DNA of 64,000 bases, from positions 434,001 to 498,000 of the forward strand of contig NZ_CP117883.1 in assembly GCF_028736215.1 (NCBI RefSeq). Direction: 5' to 3'. This DNA comes from Mucilaginibacter sp. KACC 22773 (GTDB taxonomy: Bacteria; Bacteroidota; Bacteroidia; Sphingobacteriales; Sphingobacteriaceae). The first letter of the stretch is position 1. Each line of letters opens with the position of its first letter. Of the stretch, positions 7,648-17,105 are shown piece by piece. The notes beneath the pieces were generated by a model. It made no database searches. It saw only the letters and a list, made by a program, of their open reading frames with translations, and was not told the DNA's origin. Made by a program: the position numbers and the translations under genes.

Positions 7648-9915
7648 TTAAGATGCCATTTGTTTACGGATGATGTTTAACGCACCACCTGCTTTAAACC
7701 ACTCAATTTGTTGAGCGTTGTAGGTATGGTTAACCGGGAACGATTCAACTGAACCATCTTTGTGGTTTAACACAACGGTTAACTGTTTGCCGGGGGCAAA
7801 TTCTGTTAGGCCGGTAATGTCGATAGTGTCGTCCTCCTGGATTTTGTCGTAATCGTTGTTATCAGCAAAGGTGATACCCAGCATACCTTGTTTTTTAAGG
7901 TTGGTTTCGTGGATACGGGCAAATGATTTTACCAATATGGCACGTACACCAAGGTGACGTGGCTCCATAGCAGCGTGCTCACGTGATGAACCTTCACCAT
8001 AGTTTTCGTCGCCTACTACTATTGATCCAATGCCATTTGCTTTATAAGCACGTTGAGTAGCAGGAACCGGGCCGTACTCGCCGGTAAGTTCGTTTTTAAC
8101 GCTATCGGCAGTGTTGTTAAAGTAATTGATGGCACCAATCAACATATTGTTTGATATGTTATCCAGGTGGCCACGGAATTTTAACCATGGACCAGCCATC
8201 GAAATATGGTCGGTTGTACATTTGCCTTTTGCTTTAATCAGCAATTTAAGGCCTTTAATGTCTACACCTTCCCATGCGGCAAACGGCTCCAATAACTGTA
8301 AACGTGCCGATTTTGGATCAACCAATACCTGTACCTGGCTACCATCTTCGGCAGGGGCCTGGTAGCCGGCATCTTCAACAGCGTAACCCTTAACCGGCAT
8401 TTCTATACCCATTGGCTCATCAAGTTTAACTTGTTCGCCATTAATATTGGTTAAAGTATCGGTAAGTGGGTTAAAAGTTAAATCGCCTGCAATAGCCAAA
8501 GCTGTTACAATTTCTGGTGAAGCTACAAACGCATGTGTGTTTGGGTTACCATCCTGGCGTTTAGCAAAGTTGCGGTTAAACGAGGTGATGATTGAGTTTT
8601 TACGTGTAGGATCGTCGGTATGACGGGCCCACTGACCAATACATGGTCCGCAAGCGTTTGCCAATACCACGCCGCCCATTTGTGCAAAGGTATCCAGGTA
8701 GCCATCACGGTCAACCGTATAACGCACAAGCTCCGATCCGGGGGTGATGGTAAATTCAGCCTTGGTAGTAAGGTGTTTATCTACAGCCTGTTTTGCGATA
8801 GATGCAGAACGGGTGATATCTTCGTAAGATGAGTTGGTACATGAGCCAATTAAGCCAACTTCTAATTTTGCAGGCCAGTTGTTTTCTTTAACAGCGGTAG
8901 CAAATTTAGAGATCGGCCATGCCAGATCCGGTGTGAACGGACCGTTAATGTGCGGTTCCAGTTCGCTCAGGTTAATCTCGATAACCTGGTCAAAATATTG
9001 CTCAGGGTTGGCGTAAACTTCCTGGTCGCCGGTTAAGTGTTCAGCAACAGCATCGGCCAATTCGGCTATGTCGGCACGTTTGGTACCTTTAAGGTAAGCG
9101 GCAATTTTATCGTCATAACCAAACACCGAAGTGGTTGCGCCAATTTCGGCACCCATGTTACAGATGGTACCTTTACCTGTTGCCGAAAGTGAACATGCGC
9201 CTTCGCCAAAATATTCAACAATAGCACCGGTACCACCTTTTACAGTAAGGATACCTGCTACTTTTAAAATAACGTCTTTAGCTGATGTCCATCCGGATAA
9301 TTTACCGGTTAATTTAACACCGATCAACTTAGGGAATTTAAGCTCCCATGGTAAGCCTGCCATAACATCGCAGGCATCAGCACCACCAACACCAATAGCT
9401 ATCATACCTAAACCACCCGCATTTGGCGTGTGCGAATCGGTACCAATCATCATACCGCCCGGGAATGCATAGTTTTCTAACACTACCTGGTGAATAATGC
9501 CCGCTCCGGCCTTCCAGAAACCAATACCATATTTATCAGATACTGAAGCCAGGAAATCATAAACCTCGCGGTTAATGTCAATGGCAGTATTTAAATCGGC
9601 AACGGCGCCAACTTTTGCTTGTATCAGGTGATCGCAATGTACGGTAGATGGAACAGCAACCTGCGGACGGCCAGCCTGCATAAACTGCAATAAAGCCATT
9701 TGCGCTGTTGCATCCTGCATAGCCACGCGGTCGGGTGCAAAATCAACGTAATCCACACCGCGGCCAAACGCTGTCTTAGCGTCGCCTTCTGAAAGGTGGG
9801 CGTATAAAATTTTCTCGGTTAAAGTAAGATGTTTACCAGTCGCTTTACGGGCAGCATCCACGCGGGTGCTGTAGCGGTCGTAAACTTTTTTGATCATATC
9901 TAAATCAAAAGCCAT
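7648..9915 (-). CDS. Aconitate hydratase (mitochondrial-type)
   Basis: TCA-cycle enzyme converting citrate to isocitrate through cis-aconitate, using a labile 4Fe-4S cluster. The 755-residue protein has the mitochondrial-aconitase length and start ([20 protein letters not shown]), shorter than AcnA or AcnB of E. coli. The three cluster cysteines are present: Cys359 in [13 protein letters not shown] and Cys422/Cys425 in [11 protein letters not shown]. Substrate and active-site motifs include [20 protein letters not shown] (about 158-177) and, in the C-terminal swivel domain, [16 protein letters not shown] single-gene unit with a clean terminator at 7579-7604. The enzyme family is certain; I give no gene symbol because acnA/acnB naming does not map well onto this type. 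Confidence 0.97.
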   Translation of the reverse strand: MAFDLDMIKKVYDRYSTRVDAARKATGKHLTLTEKILYAHLSEGDAKTAFGRGVDYVDFAPDRVAMQDATAQMALLQFMQAGRPQVAVPSTVHCDHLIQAKVGAVADLNTAIDINREVYDFLASVSDKYGIGFWKAGAGIIHQVVLENYAFPGGMMIGTDSHTPNAGGLGMIAIGVGGADACDVMAGLPWELKFPKLIGVKLTGKLSGWTSAKDVILKVAGILTVKGGTGAIVEYFGEGACSLSATGKGTICNMGAEIGATTSVFGYDDKIAAYLKGTKRADIAELADAVAEHLTGDQEVYANPEQYFDQVIEINLSELEPHINGPFTPDLAWPISKFATAVKENNWPAKLEVGLIGSCTNSSYEDITRSASIAKQAVDKHLTTKAEFTITPGSELVRYTVDRDGYLDTFAQMGGVVLANACGPCIGQWARHTDDPTRKNSIITSFNRNFAKRQDGNPNTHAFVASPEIVTALAIAGDLTFNPLTDTLTNINGEQVKLDEPMGIEMPVKGYAVEDAGYQAPAEDGSQVQVLVDPKSARLQLLEPFAAWEGVDIKGLKLLIKAKGKCTTDHISMAGPWLKFRGHLDNISNNMLIGAINYFNNTADSVKNELTGEYGPVPATQRAYKANGIGSIVVGDENYGEGSSREHAAMEPRHLGVRAILVKSFARIHETNLKKQGMLGITFADNNDYDKIQEDDTIDITGLTEFAPGKQLTVVLNHKDGSVESFPVNHTYNAQQIEWFKAGGALNIIRKQMAS

Positions 9916-10040
9916 TTGTATTTGATTTTTAGGTGAAAAGTAAAAGAAATTGACACTAAAATTGATTGTCAGAAACTTAGTGCGGCGAATTTACAAAATA
10001 TAACATCTAATTAATAATCAAGGTTTCGTCAATTCTTATT

Positions 10041-10246
10041 TGGATAGGTTCTAAATAGGTTGGTGCTTGATTGGGTTGGAATAAGTTGATTGGGTTGGAT
10101 TGATTAGGTTAGAATAAGTTGATTCAGTTGGATTGGGTTGATCGGGTTGGAATAGGTTGATTAGGTTGGACTGTTTAATTTAATTTAATTTAATGAAATT
10201 TATAACTTAATTAACTCAATCCAACCCAATCAACCACTCACTCAAC
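10041..10246. repeat. Block of TTGATTGGGTTGGA-type repeats ending in its inverse
   Basis: From 10041 to about 10177 the plus strand reads iterated variants of TTGATTGGGTTGGAATA-AG. After a short TTTAATTTAATTTAAT spacer, the inverse (CTCAATCCAACCCAATCAACC ACTCACTC, in pieces) occupies 10214-10246. The block could fold into a long imperfect hairpin. Its right edge touches the stop codon of the broken four-helix-bundle gene. Confidence 0.7.
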
Positions 10247-10618
10247 CTAACTCGTCATTTTTTTCTTTTTGATAAAGGAGATGTAGCCGTTTAATAGTTT
10301 AAGGCATTGATCGTAGTCATTTTGAAACGATTTAAATACCGCGTCATCAATGTAGTTTTCATCTCTCGCAATAATCATGTGGTCAAGCGTTTCTGACAGT
10401 GAGCCGCGAGCGATGATGCAAAAACGGATATTATCCTGAAAATGAAACGTCCATGGCCTTCGGCGATATTATTACCTACCTATTGATCTCGAACAACGAA
10501 TTATTTGATCCGTTAACCTGAATTTTTCCTCATTTGGAAAGCTTTTGACAAGGTCAGAAATCGACATCCGTATTTTTCGGGCCTGCTTCCAAGTTTCCAG
10601 TCCGATAAATGATGCCAT
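10247..10618 (-). pseudogene. Four-helix-bundle protein (23S rRNA intervening-sequence type), frameshifted
   Basis: Reading from ATG 10618, the minus strand encodes MASFIGLETWKQARKIRMSI, then SFPNEEKFRLTDQIIRCSRS, then IG, followed by stop codons. Removing a 4-bp tandem duplication (ACCTACCT on the plus strand, 10474-10481) restores the frame: NNIAEGHGRF, a long helical stretch, and a lysine-rich end (FIKKKKMTS) stopping at 10247. The LTDQIIRxSRSIxxNIAEGxGR signature is that of the small four-helix-bundle (bAvd-like / IVS) family, about 122 residues. Function of these proteins is poorly known. The duplication is a typical slippage mutation, and the remaining codons look intact, so inactivation seems recent. 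Repeat blocks lie directly on both sides. Confidence 0.85.
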
Positions 10619-10662
10619 TTAATATTTTATTTTTTGTGAAGTACTTCCTCATAGTTAATTTT

Positions 10663-10820
10663 CAACCCAATCAACCCAATCAACCCAATCAACCCAATCA
10701 ACCCAATCAACCCAATCAACCCAATCAACCCAATCAACCCAATCAACCCAATCAACCCAATCAACCCAATCAACCCAATCAACCCAATCAACCCAATCAA
10801 CTCAATCCAACCCAATCAAC
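10663..10820. repeat. 9-bp satellite, 15 perfect copies of CAACCCAAT plus degenerate units
   Basis: Fifteen uninterrupted copies of CAACCCAAT run from 10663 to 10797. Imperfect units (CAACTCAAT, CCAACCCAAT, CAACTCAAAA) follow to about 10820 and contain the stop codon and last codons of the minus-strand deacetylase gene. Because 9 is a multiple of 3, the array is open in several frames (NQP repeats forward, GLI repeats reverse), but no real protein is implied. Confidence 0.97.
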
Positions 10821-11434
10821 TCAAAACTATACCCCTTCTTACTCCATTCCTCCATCGCCCTTGGCAGAACATATTCCAACCTGTCAAACGCTTTCAAACT
10901 ATCATGAAATACAACTATTGATCCTGCTCCGGTATATTTCATAACGTTCTTTAAGCAACCCTCCGGCTTCAGGCCAATATCAAAATCGCCGCTCAGTACA
11001 TCCCACATGATGATTTTGATGTCGGGTTTAACAGATTTTAAATCCTTTGCCTGTTGTTTTTTGATGCGGCCATAAGGTGGCCGAAATAAATTAGTATGCA
11101 GTATTTTATCTGCTGAGAGAAAATTATCAACGTAGGTTTTGTTATCAGTTTTCCATCCTTTAAGGTGGTTGTAGGTATGGTTGCCAATAGCATGCCCATC
11201 GTTAACAATTTGCTCAAAAATATCGGGATGTTTGCCTACATTGTCGCCAATGCAAAAGAACGTTGCTTTGGCATTGTACTGTTTTAAAATATTTAAAACA
11301 AATGGTGTAACAATAGGTATAGGTCCATCGTCAAAAGTGAGATAAATACAACGGTTAGTTTGGTTTACATTCCAGATAAGCTCGGGATAAAGCTTTTTTA
11401 GCAGCCAGGGAGTTTTAACCAGGTACATATTCAA
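10802..11434 (-). CDS. Polysaccharide deacetylase family protein (NodB homology)
   Basis: A carbohydrate esterase family 4-type enzyme that would remove N- or O-acetyl groups from a glycan such as peptidoglycan or chitooligosaccharide. Motif 1 is TFDDGP (residues 33-38, catalytic base Asp35 and metal ligand Asp36). Motif 2 is HTYNH with metal ligands His86 and His90, and motif 3 is FRPPYGR (about 118-123). At 210 residues it is a minimal NodB domain without a signal peptide. The C-terminus FELIGLD and its TGA are written in the repeat words that continue as the satellite beyond the gene, so the last few residues are probably repeat-derived. The start at 11434 is followed two codons later by a second ATG. 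Confidence 0.92.
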   Translation of the reverse strand: MNMYLVKTPWLLKKLYPELIWNVNQTNRCIYLTFDDGPIPIVTPFVLNILKQYNAKATFFCIGDNVGKHPDIFEQIVNDGHAIGNHTYNHLKGWKTDNKTYVDNFLSADKILHTNLFRPPYGRIKKQQAKDLKSVKPDIKIIMWDVLSGDFDIGLKPEGCLKNVMKYTGAGSIVVFHDSLKAFDRLEYVLPRAMEEWSKKGYSFELIGLD

Positions 11435-11522
11435 AACAAAAGTTAATGTTAAATTTTCCGGTAGATAGAAAACAACACCGCAAGGTAGTAATCAGTTGCT
11501 TACCATTGTATAGAAAAACCTT

Positions 11523-12971
11523 ATGAAACTAAAATTTATACCATCTTTTAAAGCTACTGTAATTTGCGCCATCATGTTTTCGTCGTTAAGCTTCAGGGCT
11601 AATGCGCAGGAGGTAATATCGTTGCAAAAGGCTGTTGATATGGCCCTGGAGCGTAACCTTACCATCAAACAATCGCAGTTTACCGAGGCTTTGGATGATG
11701 AGACTTTAAAGCAGTCGAAATATAATCAACTCCCAAACCTTACCGCAGGCCCGCAGGCATCATTTAATTTTGGCCGTAACATCGACCCATCTACCAACCA
11801 GTTCATCAACCAGCGCATTTTTGCGTTGAATGGTACCATACAAACACAGGTAACCTTGTTTCAGGGTGGCCAGTTGCGCAATACCATCATTCAGAACCGT
11901 TTATTGCTTGATGCTGATAAAACTGCCACCGCAAAAGTAAGGAACGACCTTATTTTAAATGTAGTTACTACTTATTTACAGGTATTAACCAACCAGGATT
12001 TGGTAAAAGCGGCTCAGCAGCAAATAGATGTATCTAAAATTACTTTAGACAGGGCTCAAAAAAACTTCGATGTTGGCAACCAAACGCTGGCCGACCTTTC
12101 GCAGGCTAAAGCAACAGTGTCAACAGCCGATTTGAATTATACCAATGCTCAAAATGCCTATGAAATTTCGTTGCTTACCTTAAAGCAATACATGGAAATG
12201 GCCCCGCAAACAAATATTGTTGTTGAGAAACCGGATATAAGTAAGCTGACAGACGTTCAAACATTATATAATGCCGAGGAAGTTTTAAAAAGCGCCGAAT
12301 TGGTTAACCCGGATTTATTGCTGGCAGAGCAACGGGAAAAGGCTACCCAACAAGGTATTAAAATAGCCCAGGGCAATTATTATCCAAGCGTGGTATTGTT
12401 TGGCCAGTTAGGTTCCAATTATTCAGACGCACGTACTTTATTGGGAGGGATAACACCCACCGGCAGGATAGATACCGTTGGTTTTGTTAATGGTAACCGT
12501 AACCAGCCGGCCACAGTACCACAATATGCCGCTGTATATAATAAATATCCGTTTTTTAAGCAGTTGAGCGATAACTTTAACCAATCGGTTGGGGTTAGTT
12601 TGCAGATACCCATTTTTAACCGTTTTAGCTCACGTACATCGGTACGCAAAGCAAAAATACAGTATGAAAACGCTAAGGTAACAACACAGCTGGCCCGTAA
12701 TAACCTGAGCAAGATTATTTACCAGGCGGTATTGGATGTAAAAGCTGCCGAAAAATCATACCTGTCATATACGCAAACTTACCAGGCCAATAAAGAAGCC
12801 TTTAATATTATACAACAGCGTTATAATGTTGGTTTGGTAAACTCGCTTGACTATAATACCTCTTTAACCAACCTCAATAAATCGCAGTTTGACATGATCA
12901 ACGCGCAATATATGGTTGTGTTTAGGGCGAAAGTTATTGATTACTACCTGGGCAAACCAATATCATTGTAA
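11523..12971 (+). CDS. TolC-type outer-membrane efflux protein
   Basis: A 482-residue outer-membrane channel protein of the OEP/TolC family. A signal peptide (about residues 1-28, ending SFRANAQ) is followed by two OEP repeats rich in long amphipathic helices: AVDMALERNLTIKQSQFTEA near the start, and QQRYNVGLVNSLDYNTSLTN near the end, where the conserved GLVNxLDY/N element is typical. It is followed after 39 bp by the HlyD-type adaptor gene in the same direction, forming a two-gene export unit. The inner-membrane pump component (MacB, ABC or RND) is not in this window. Substrate unknown. Confidence 0.95.
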   Translation: MKLKFIPSFKATVICAIMFSSLSFRANAQEVISLQKAVDMALERNLTIKQSQFTEALDDETLKQSKYNQLPNLTAGPQASFNFGRNIDPSTNQFINQRIFALNGTIQTQVTLFQGGQLRNTIIQNRLLLDADKTATAKVRNDLILNVVTTYLQVLTNQDLVKAAQQQIDVSKITLDRAQKNFDVGNQTLADLSQAKATVSTADLNYTNAQNAYEISLLTLKQYMEMAPQTNIVVEKPDISKLTDVQTLYNAEEVLKSAELVNPDLLLAEQREKATQQGIKIAQGNYYPSVVLFGQLGSNYSDARTLLGGITPTGRIDTVGFVNGNRNQPATVPQYAAVYNKYPFFKQLSDNFNQSVGVSLQIPIFNRFSSRTSVRKAKIQYENAKVTTQLARNNLSKIIYQAVLDVKAAEKSYLSYTQTYQANKEAFNIIQQRYNVGLVNSLDYNTSLTNLNKSQFDMINAQYMVVFRAKVIDYYLGKPISL

Positions 12972-13010
12972 ATAAAAAAACTAAAACCGTAAATATCCAA
13001 ACTCATAATC

Positions 13011-14360
13011 ATGGGAAAAACTACTAAATATATTCTGATAGGACTTGGTTCGCTGATTGTTCTGTTGATCATTGCCAAGGCAACCGGCCTTATTGGTAAG
13101 CCGCCTTTAACCCAGGTTGCCACCGAAAAAGCTGATACACGCGTTATTAACGAAACCGTATCTGCCAGCGGCAAAATAAAACCGCACATCGAAGTTAAAA
13201 TAAGCCCCGAAGTATCTGGCGAAGTGGTTGAATTGCCCATTAAAGAAGGCGACGTGGTTAAAAAAGGCCAGTTGCTTTGTAAAATCCGTCCGGACATTTT
13301 AAAGTCGGGTTACGATAGAGCCATCGCATCTTATAATACTCAAAAAGCCAGTGTGGGTAACTCTGGTCAATTGCTAAAACAAGCCCAGGCTACATTTGAT
13401 AACCAGGCCGGTATATTTAAACGCAGCCAGGAGCTATATAAAAATAAGGTACTTACCGTATCTGAGTATGAAAATGCCAAAGCTGCTTATGAAGGTGCCA
13501 AAGCTTCGTTAGAAGCGGCCAAGCAAAACGTAATTGGTTCACAATATGGTTTGGCACAGTCATCTGCTTCGGTAAAAGAAGCGCAGGATAACCTGGCCAA
13601 AACAACCATTTACTCGCCGGTTGATGGCGTAGTATCAAAACTATCTATTGAGTTGGGCGAGCGCGTTTTAGGTACCCAGCAATTTGCCGGTACCGAGATC
13701 ATGACCATATCTGACCTGAGCAAAATGGATGTTAACGTTGATGTGAACGAAAACGATATTAACCGCATTTCATTAGGCGATTCATCGAATATTGAGATCG
13801 ACGCGTTTTTGGGTAAGAAATTTACAGGTGTTGTTTCTGAGATAGGAAGTTCGGCCAATGTGGTTGGTACCACTGCCGACCAGGTGACTAACTTTACTGT
13901 TAAAGTACGCATCAATGCAGATTCATACATGTCGTTATTAAAAAAATCTGCAGATAATCCGTCTCCTTTCCGTCCGGGATTAACAGCCACTGTTGACATA
14001 AATACCAACCAGGTAAAATCATTATCGGTACCTATTCAATCGGTAACCACCCGCGAGGAGAAAAAAGATCAGAACGGGCCGCCTAAAAAGGACGACGATA
14101 AGAGTAAACCATCAATTACACAGCCATCAAAAGAATACGTATTTGTGTTAACTGCAGGTAACAAGCTAAAACAAGTGCAGGTTACTACAGGCATCCAGAA
14201 TGATACCTACATTCAAATATTAAGTGGCCTTAAAGGCGGCGAAGAAGTGGTATCTGCCCCTTATGCAGCAATTACTAAAACACTTGCCGATGGGATGATT
14301 GTAGAAAAGGTTGACAAATCGAAACTGTTTAATGCCGATAATAACAACAAGGCGAACTAA
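13011..14360 (+). CDS. Periplasmic adaptor of an efflux pump (HlyD/RND membrane-fusion protein)
   Basis: A 449-residue membrane-fusion protein linking an inner-membrane pump to the TolC-type channel encoded just upstream. One N-terminal membrane anchor (about residues 5-25, YILIGLGSLIVLLIIAKATG) is followed by a barrel-sandwich/lipoyl half-motif (SPEVSGEVVELPIKEGDVVK), a long coiled coil (about 100-190), the second lipoyl half (TTIYSPVDGVVSKLSIELGE), a beta-barrel domain, and a membrane-proximal domain near the C-terminus. A charged insertion rich in Lys/Asp (REEKKDQNGPPKKDDDKSK) sits at about 345-365 and is unusual. A strong bidirectional terminator follows at 14374-14418. The MacA-like layout suggests a MacB-type ABC partner encoded elsewhere. 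Confidence 0.94.
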   Translation: MGKTTKYILIGLGSLIVLLIIAKATGLIGKPPLTQVATEKADTRVINETVSASGKIKPHIEVKISPEVSGEVVELPIKEGDVVKKGQLLCKIRPDILKSGYDRAIASYNTQKASVGNSGQLLKQAQATFDNQAGIFKRSQELYKNKVLTVSEYENAKAAYEGAKASLEAAKQNVIGSQYGLAQSSASVKEAQDNLAKTTIYSPVDGVVSKLSIELGERVLGTQQFAGTEIMTISDLSKMDVNVDVNENDINRISLGDSSNIEIDAFLGKKFTGVVSEIGSSANVVGTTADQVTNFTVKVRINADSYMSLLKKSADNPSPFRPGLTATVDINTNQVKSLSVPIQSVTTREEKKDQNGPPKKDDDKSKPSITQPSKEYVFVLTAGNKLKQVQVTTGIQNDTYIQILSGLKGGEEVVSAPYAAITKTLADGMIVEKVDKSKLFNADNNNKAN

Positions 14361-14373
14361 GCTATAAAAGATA

Positions 14374-14418
14374 AAACAATAAAGCCGCGATCTTTAATTG
14401 ATCGCGGCTTTATTGTTT
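14374..14418. terminator. Strong bidirectional terminator
   Basis: A 15-bp perfect stem (AATAAAGCCGCGATC with GATCGCGGCTTTATT), extended by AAAAC/GTTTT, with a 7-nt loop. T runs occur on both strands, so it can end both the efflux operon and, after further transcription, the convergent amidoligase operon. Confidence 0.92.
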
Positions 14419-14486
14419 TGCAGGATTTAGGATATCATCTTACTACGTGATGTTACCTGTAACCGGTTTGAAAGCTATCCTTGCTA

Positions 14487-14569
14487 TCATTCTGAGGTAC
14501 GAAGAATCTATCCTACACCATGCTTATTTCACTTATAAAGTTCCCGAACAGATTCGTGCCTCAGCATGA
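14487..14569. repeat. Dispersed inverted repeat (TCATTCTGAGG-type)
   Basis: TCATTCTGAGGTACGAAGAA at 14487 and AGATTCGTGCCTCAGCATGA at 14550-14569 are inverted relatives of each other. The type (TCATxCTGAGGxACGAA) resembles a class of dispersed intergenic palindromes seen in many bacteria. A related fragment (ACGAGGCACAATGACGATGG) follows near 14603-14622. Confidence 0.65.
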
Positions 14570-14635
14570 TAGTTCTCTAAAGGAGATCATCACGCCATTA
14601 CTACGAGGCACAATGACGATGGTTGAGTAACAACG

Positions 14636-15466
14636 CTACGCCAACCCCTGCAAACTCATTACAGCCTGATCTAAAAAATTAGGAATCAGGGTTTGTTGGG
14701 TGTGGCTAATTTTATCAGGGTCGGCAAGGTGGCTCAGCATTTCCTTATATTTTACGTCGCCATGTTCGTTAATTACCTCGTCTTTTTTGTCTTCTTTTAA
14801 AAGCAGGCTTTTCATGCCATTGGCGTCGGCTTCGGGATGAAACTGGGTGGCAAATGAGTACTCGTCAAAACGAATGGCCATCATGGCCCGTGGCAAATCA
14901 ATGTGCGGGCGCTCTTTTTCGATAGCTACCAGCTGCATATTCAATTCTTTAAACCGGTTTTCGTTCGGATTGATCACCTGCCAGCTTCTTGAGTCAACCG
15001 CGTAAAATGGCTCGGCAAGGCCTTCAAACAGGGGTTCGGTTAAACCGGCCCTGGTTTTATTTACCGGCAACACGCCAAACGATGGCGAACGGCGGGTGTT
15101 GATATCTCCCAGTCCGTACTTACGGCACATTAGCTGGAAAGAATGACAAACATAAAAAGAATGTTTTTTATCGATAGTGTTGGACAGATTGTGATCTTCG
15201 AGCTTGTCGGTCAGCCTGAAATATTTTTTTTCCCATTCTGTGCCCTCATGTAACGGGCTTCCCGGCCCCCCGCTTGATATGTAAATGTCAAAATCAAGGC
15301 CCGGCACTTCGCATCCCCTGCGAACATCAAAAATTTTATAAGTGATATTTAAATCGTGTTTTGCCTTATATCTGTTTAAAATATCCTGGAAACCGCGCAT
15401 CCCCTCATTCGCTATCCCATCATACAAATCAAGTATAGCTACTTTTATTTCCGGTTTCGTTGTCAT
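14636..15466 (-). CDS. Class I glutamine amidotransferase-like protein (amidoligase cluster)
   Basis: A 276-residue GATase-1 fold protein similar to GMP-synthase amidotransferase domains. The triad is readable: nucleophile Cys107 in FYVCHSFQL, His210 and Glu212 in FATQFHPEAD; the oxyanion-strand SSGGPGSP is at about 64-71. It has no synthetase domain, so it is not GuaA; it would either supply ammonia to a partner ligase or hydrolyse a gamma-glutamyl bond. It is the last gene of a minus-strand unit with the GCS2-type ligase (7 bp upstream), DUF4262, ATP-grasp and esterase genes. That context suggests work on a small gamma-linked peptide; the substrate is unknown. Confidence 0.85.
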   Translation of the reverse strand: MTTKPEIKVAILDLYDGIANEGMRGFQDILNRYKAKHDLNITYKIFDVRRGCEVPGLDFDIYISSGGPGSPLHEGTEWEKKYFRLTDKLEDHNLSNTIDKKHSFYVCHSFQLMCRKYGLGDINTRRSPSFGVLPVNKTRAGLTEPLFEGLAEPFYAVDSRSWQVINPNENRFKELNMQLVAIEKERPHIDLPRAMMAIRFDEYSFATQFHPEADANGMKSLLLKEDKKDEVINEHGDVKYKEMLSHLADPDKISHTQQTLIPNFLDQAVMSLQGLA

Positions 15467-15473
15467 TCTGTCG

Positions 15474-16571
15474 TTATAGTCCCTTTAGTGTTTGCGATGT
15501 GATGTAATCAACCACATCCGCAAAGTTATTATTTTGCTGGTAAATGGCCAGCTGCCTGTCGGCCCCGGTACCCGTTTCCAGTATTTTATGTACATACTGC
15601 AGGTCATCACGTGAGCCAAGGTCGTCGACTACGTCGTCGACAAAATCAAGCAATTCCAAGACTAACGACCGGGTGTTTACCTCCATCTCTTTACCAAAAT
15701 CAATCATTTTGCCATCAATGCCATAACGGGCGGCACGCCATTTATTCTCGTTAATAAGCGCCCGTGAGTAGGTTATAAACTTCATGTTTTGCTGCCGCAG
15801 CTTATATAATTTGGCACACAGCGCCTGGAAAAGCGCTGCAAAAGCAATGGTTTCATCAACAAGCATAGGGCAATCGCAAATACGGAATTCGATGGTTTCG
15901 AAGAATGGGTGAACCCGGATATCCCACCAGATTTTTTTAGCGTTATCGATACAGTTGGTTTTTACCAGCAGCTTGATATAATTGTCATATTCTTCGATGC
16001 TGCTAAAATAATCGGGAATACCGGTACGGGGAAATTTATCAAAAACCTTGGTACGGAACGATTTAAACCCCGTGTTACGCCCTTCCCAAAAAGGCGAATT
16101 GGTTGATAAGGCATATACGTGCGGCAAAAAATAGCGTACCTGGTTGGCAATGTGGATAGCCATATCCCGCGATTGGATGCCCACATGCACGTGTAAACCA
16201 AAAATAAGGTTGGAACGGGCAGCTTCCTGCATCTCATCTACAATCTCGAAATAACGTGGATGATCTGTGATGAGCTGATGCTGCCAGTGCGAAAACGGGT
16301 GCGTTCCCGCTGCGCCAATGCGCAAGCCAATATCACCGGCGAGCATGGCCACGGTTGTGCGCAATTTGCCCACCTCCTTGCGGGCTTCTGCAGTGTTTTT
16401 GCAAATATGGGTGCCTACCTCCACAACCGCCTGGTACATTTCGGCCTTCACCTGGTCTTCGTGGATTTTTTGCGCGCTGTCCACAATTCTCTGCTCATGC
16501 GATTTTAGCTCCCTGGTTACAGGGTCAATCACCATAAATTCTTCTTCAACACCTAAGGTAAACTTGTTCAT
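15474..16571 (-). CDS. Carboxylate-amine ligase, GCS2/YbdK family
   Basis: A 365-residue member of the glutamate-cysteine ligase family 2, which uses ATP to couple a carboxylate (commonly glutamate) to an amine. The N-terminal hallmark is FTLGVEEEFMVIDPVTREL, where the GVEEE acidic residues bind metal. Other features are FGLHVHVGIQSRD (about 143-155), a conserved arginine-rich RTGIPDYF segment and ETIEFRICDCPMLVDE near the middle. Length matches the family. In characterised relatives the products are gamma-glutamyl compounds, but many remain orphan. Its partners here (GATase, ATP-grasp ligase, esterases) argue for a dedicated amide-bond pathway and not for glutathione synthesis. Confidence 0.92.
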   Translation of the reverse strand: MNKFTLGVEEEFMVIDPVTRELKSHEQRIVDSAQKIHEDQVKAEMYQAVVEVGTHICKNTAEARKEVGKLRTTVAMLAGDIGLRIGAAGTHPFSHWQHQLITDHPRYFEIVDEMQEAARSNLIFGLHVHVGIQSRDMAIHIANQVRYFLPHVYALSTNSPFWEGRNTGFKSFRTKVFDKFPRTGIPDYFSSIEEYDNYIKLLVKTNCIDNAKKIWWDIRVHPFFETIEFRICDCPMLVDETIAFAALFQALCAKLYKLRQQNMKFITYSRALINENKWRAARYGIDGKMIDFGKEMEVNTRSLVLELLDFVDDVVDDLGSRDDLQYVHKILETGTGADRQLAIYQQNNNFADVVDYITSQTLKGL

Positions 16572-16577
16572 AATTGG

Positions 16578-17042
16578 TTAGCTTAAATTAACAGGACCTA
16601 ATATTGGTTGTAAGTCTTTAATGCTTTCAGGCCATTCATCCTCCCACGGATAAATACCCTTTACTGTAGGATAAATGCATTGTAACAAGGGAAACTCATC
16701 TCCTTTATAATATCGCTGGGCCTGGCCCACATAATTATCATAATTTGATTTTTCTACTTCGGTTATATAGCATTTAAAATTATCCAATATATCGGCATCA
16801 AACGTCGACGGTCTAAAAGTCTTCCCATCTTTGATATCATATGCCATATTATTTATAAGCGTGTGGGACAATTCCTGTTTTAGCCCAATTATAATGATCT
16901 CAGGGTGCTGATAACTTTCAAATAATCCGATAGAGTAACTAAATCCAGGCCCGGTTTCGTCTTCCATTACATACATTACTTGTAGGCCAAACTTTGCTAT
17001 GTCGTTTTGTAGTTTTGTATTAAGTTGTTCCCGGTTAGTCAT
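16578..17042 (-). CDS. DUF4262 family protein
   Basis: A 154-residue soluble protein matching the DUF4262 pattern: an N-terminal helix, VMYVMEDETGPGFSYSIGLF (the conserved 'xxFxYSIGL' element), then HPEIIIIGLKQELSHTLINN. The function of the family is not established. It is positioned inside the amidoligase operon, 6 bp upstream of the GCS2-type ligase start and 63 bp after the ATP-grasp stop, so it could be an accessory factor or an unrelated passenger. Note the tight spacing, which suggests translation coupled to the ligase. Confidence 0.8.
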   Translation of the reverse strand: MTNREQLNTKLQNDIAKFGLQVMYVMEDETGPGFSYSIGLFESYQHPEIIIIGLKQELSHTLINNMAYDIKDGKTFRPSTFDADILDNFKCYITEVEKSNYDNYVGQAQRYYKGDEFPLLQCIYPTVKGIYPWEDEWPESIKDLQPILGPVNLS

Positions 17043-17105
17043 TTATATTCTGTATCTGTTCCATGGCTTTATGACGATGGGTTACAACCCCATCTCTATA
17101 TTGTA

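Noticed and set aside
10609..10944. A 111-residue forward frame rich in NQP repeats, and a reverse frame rich in GLI repeats
   Set aside because: Both are translations of the 9-bp satellite; the forward frame also runs through the deacetylase gene antisense.
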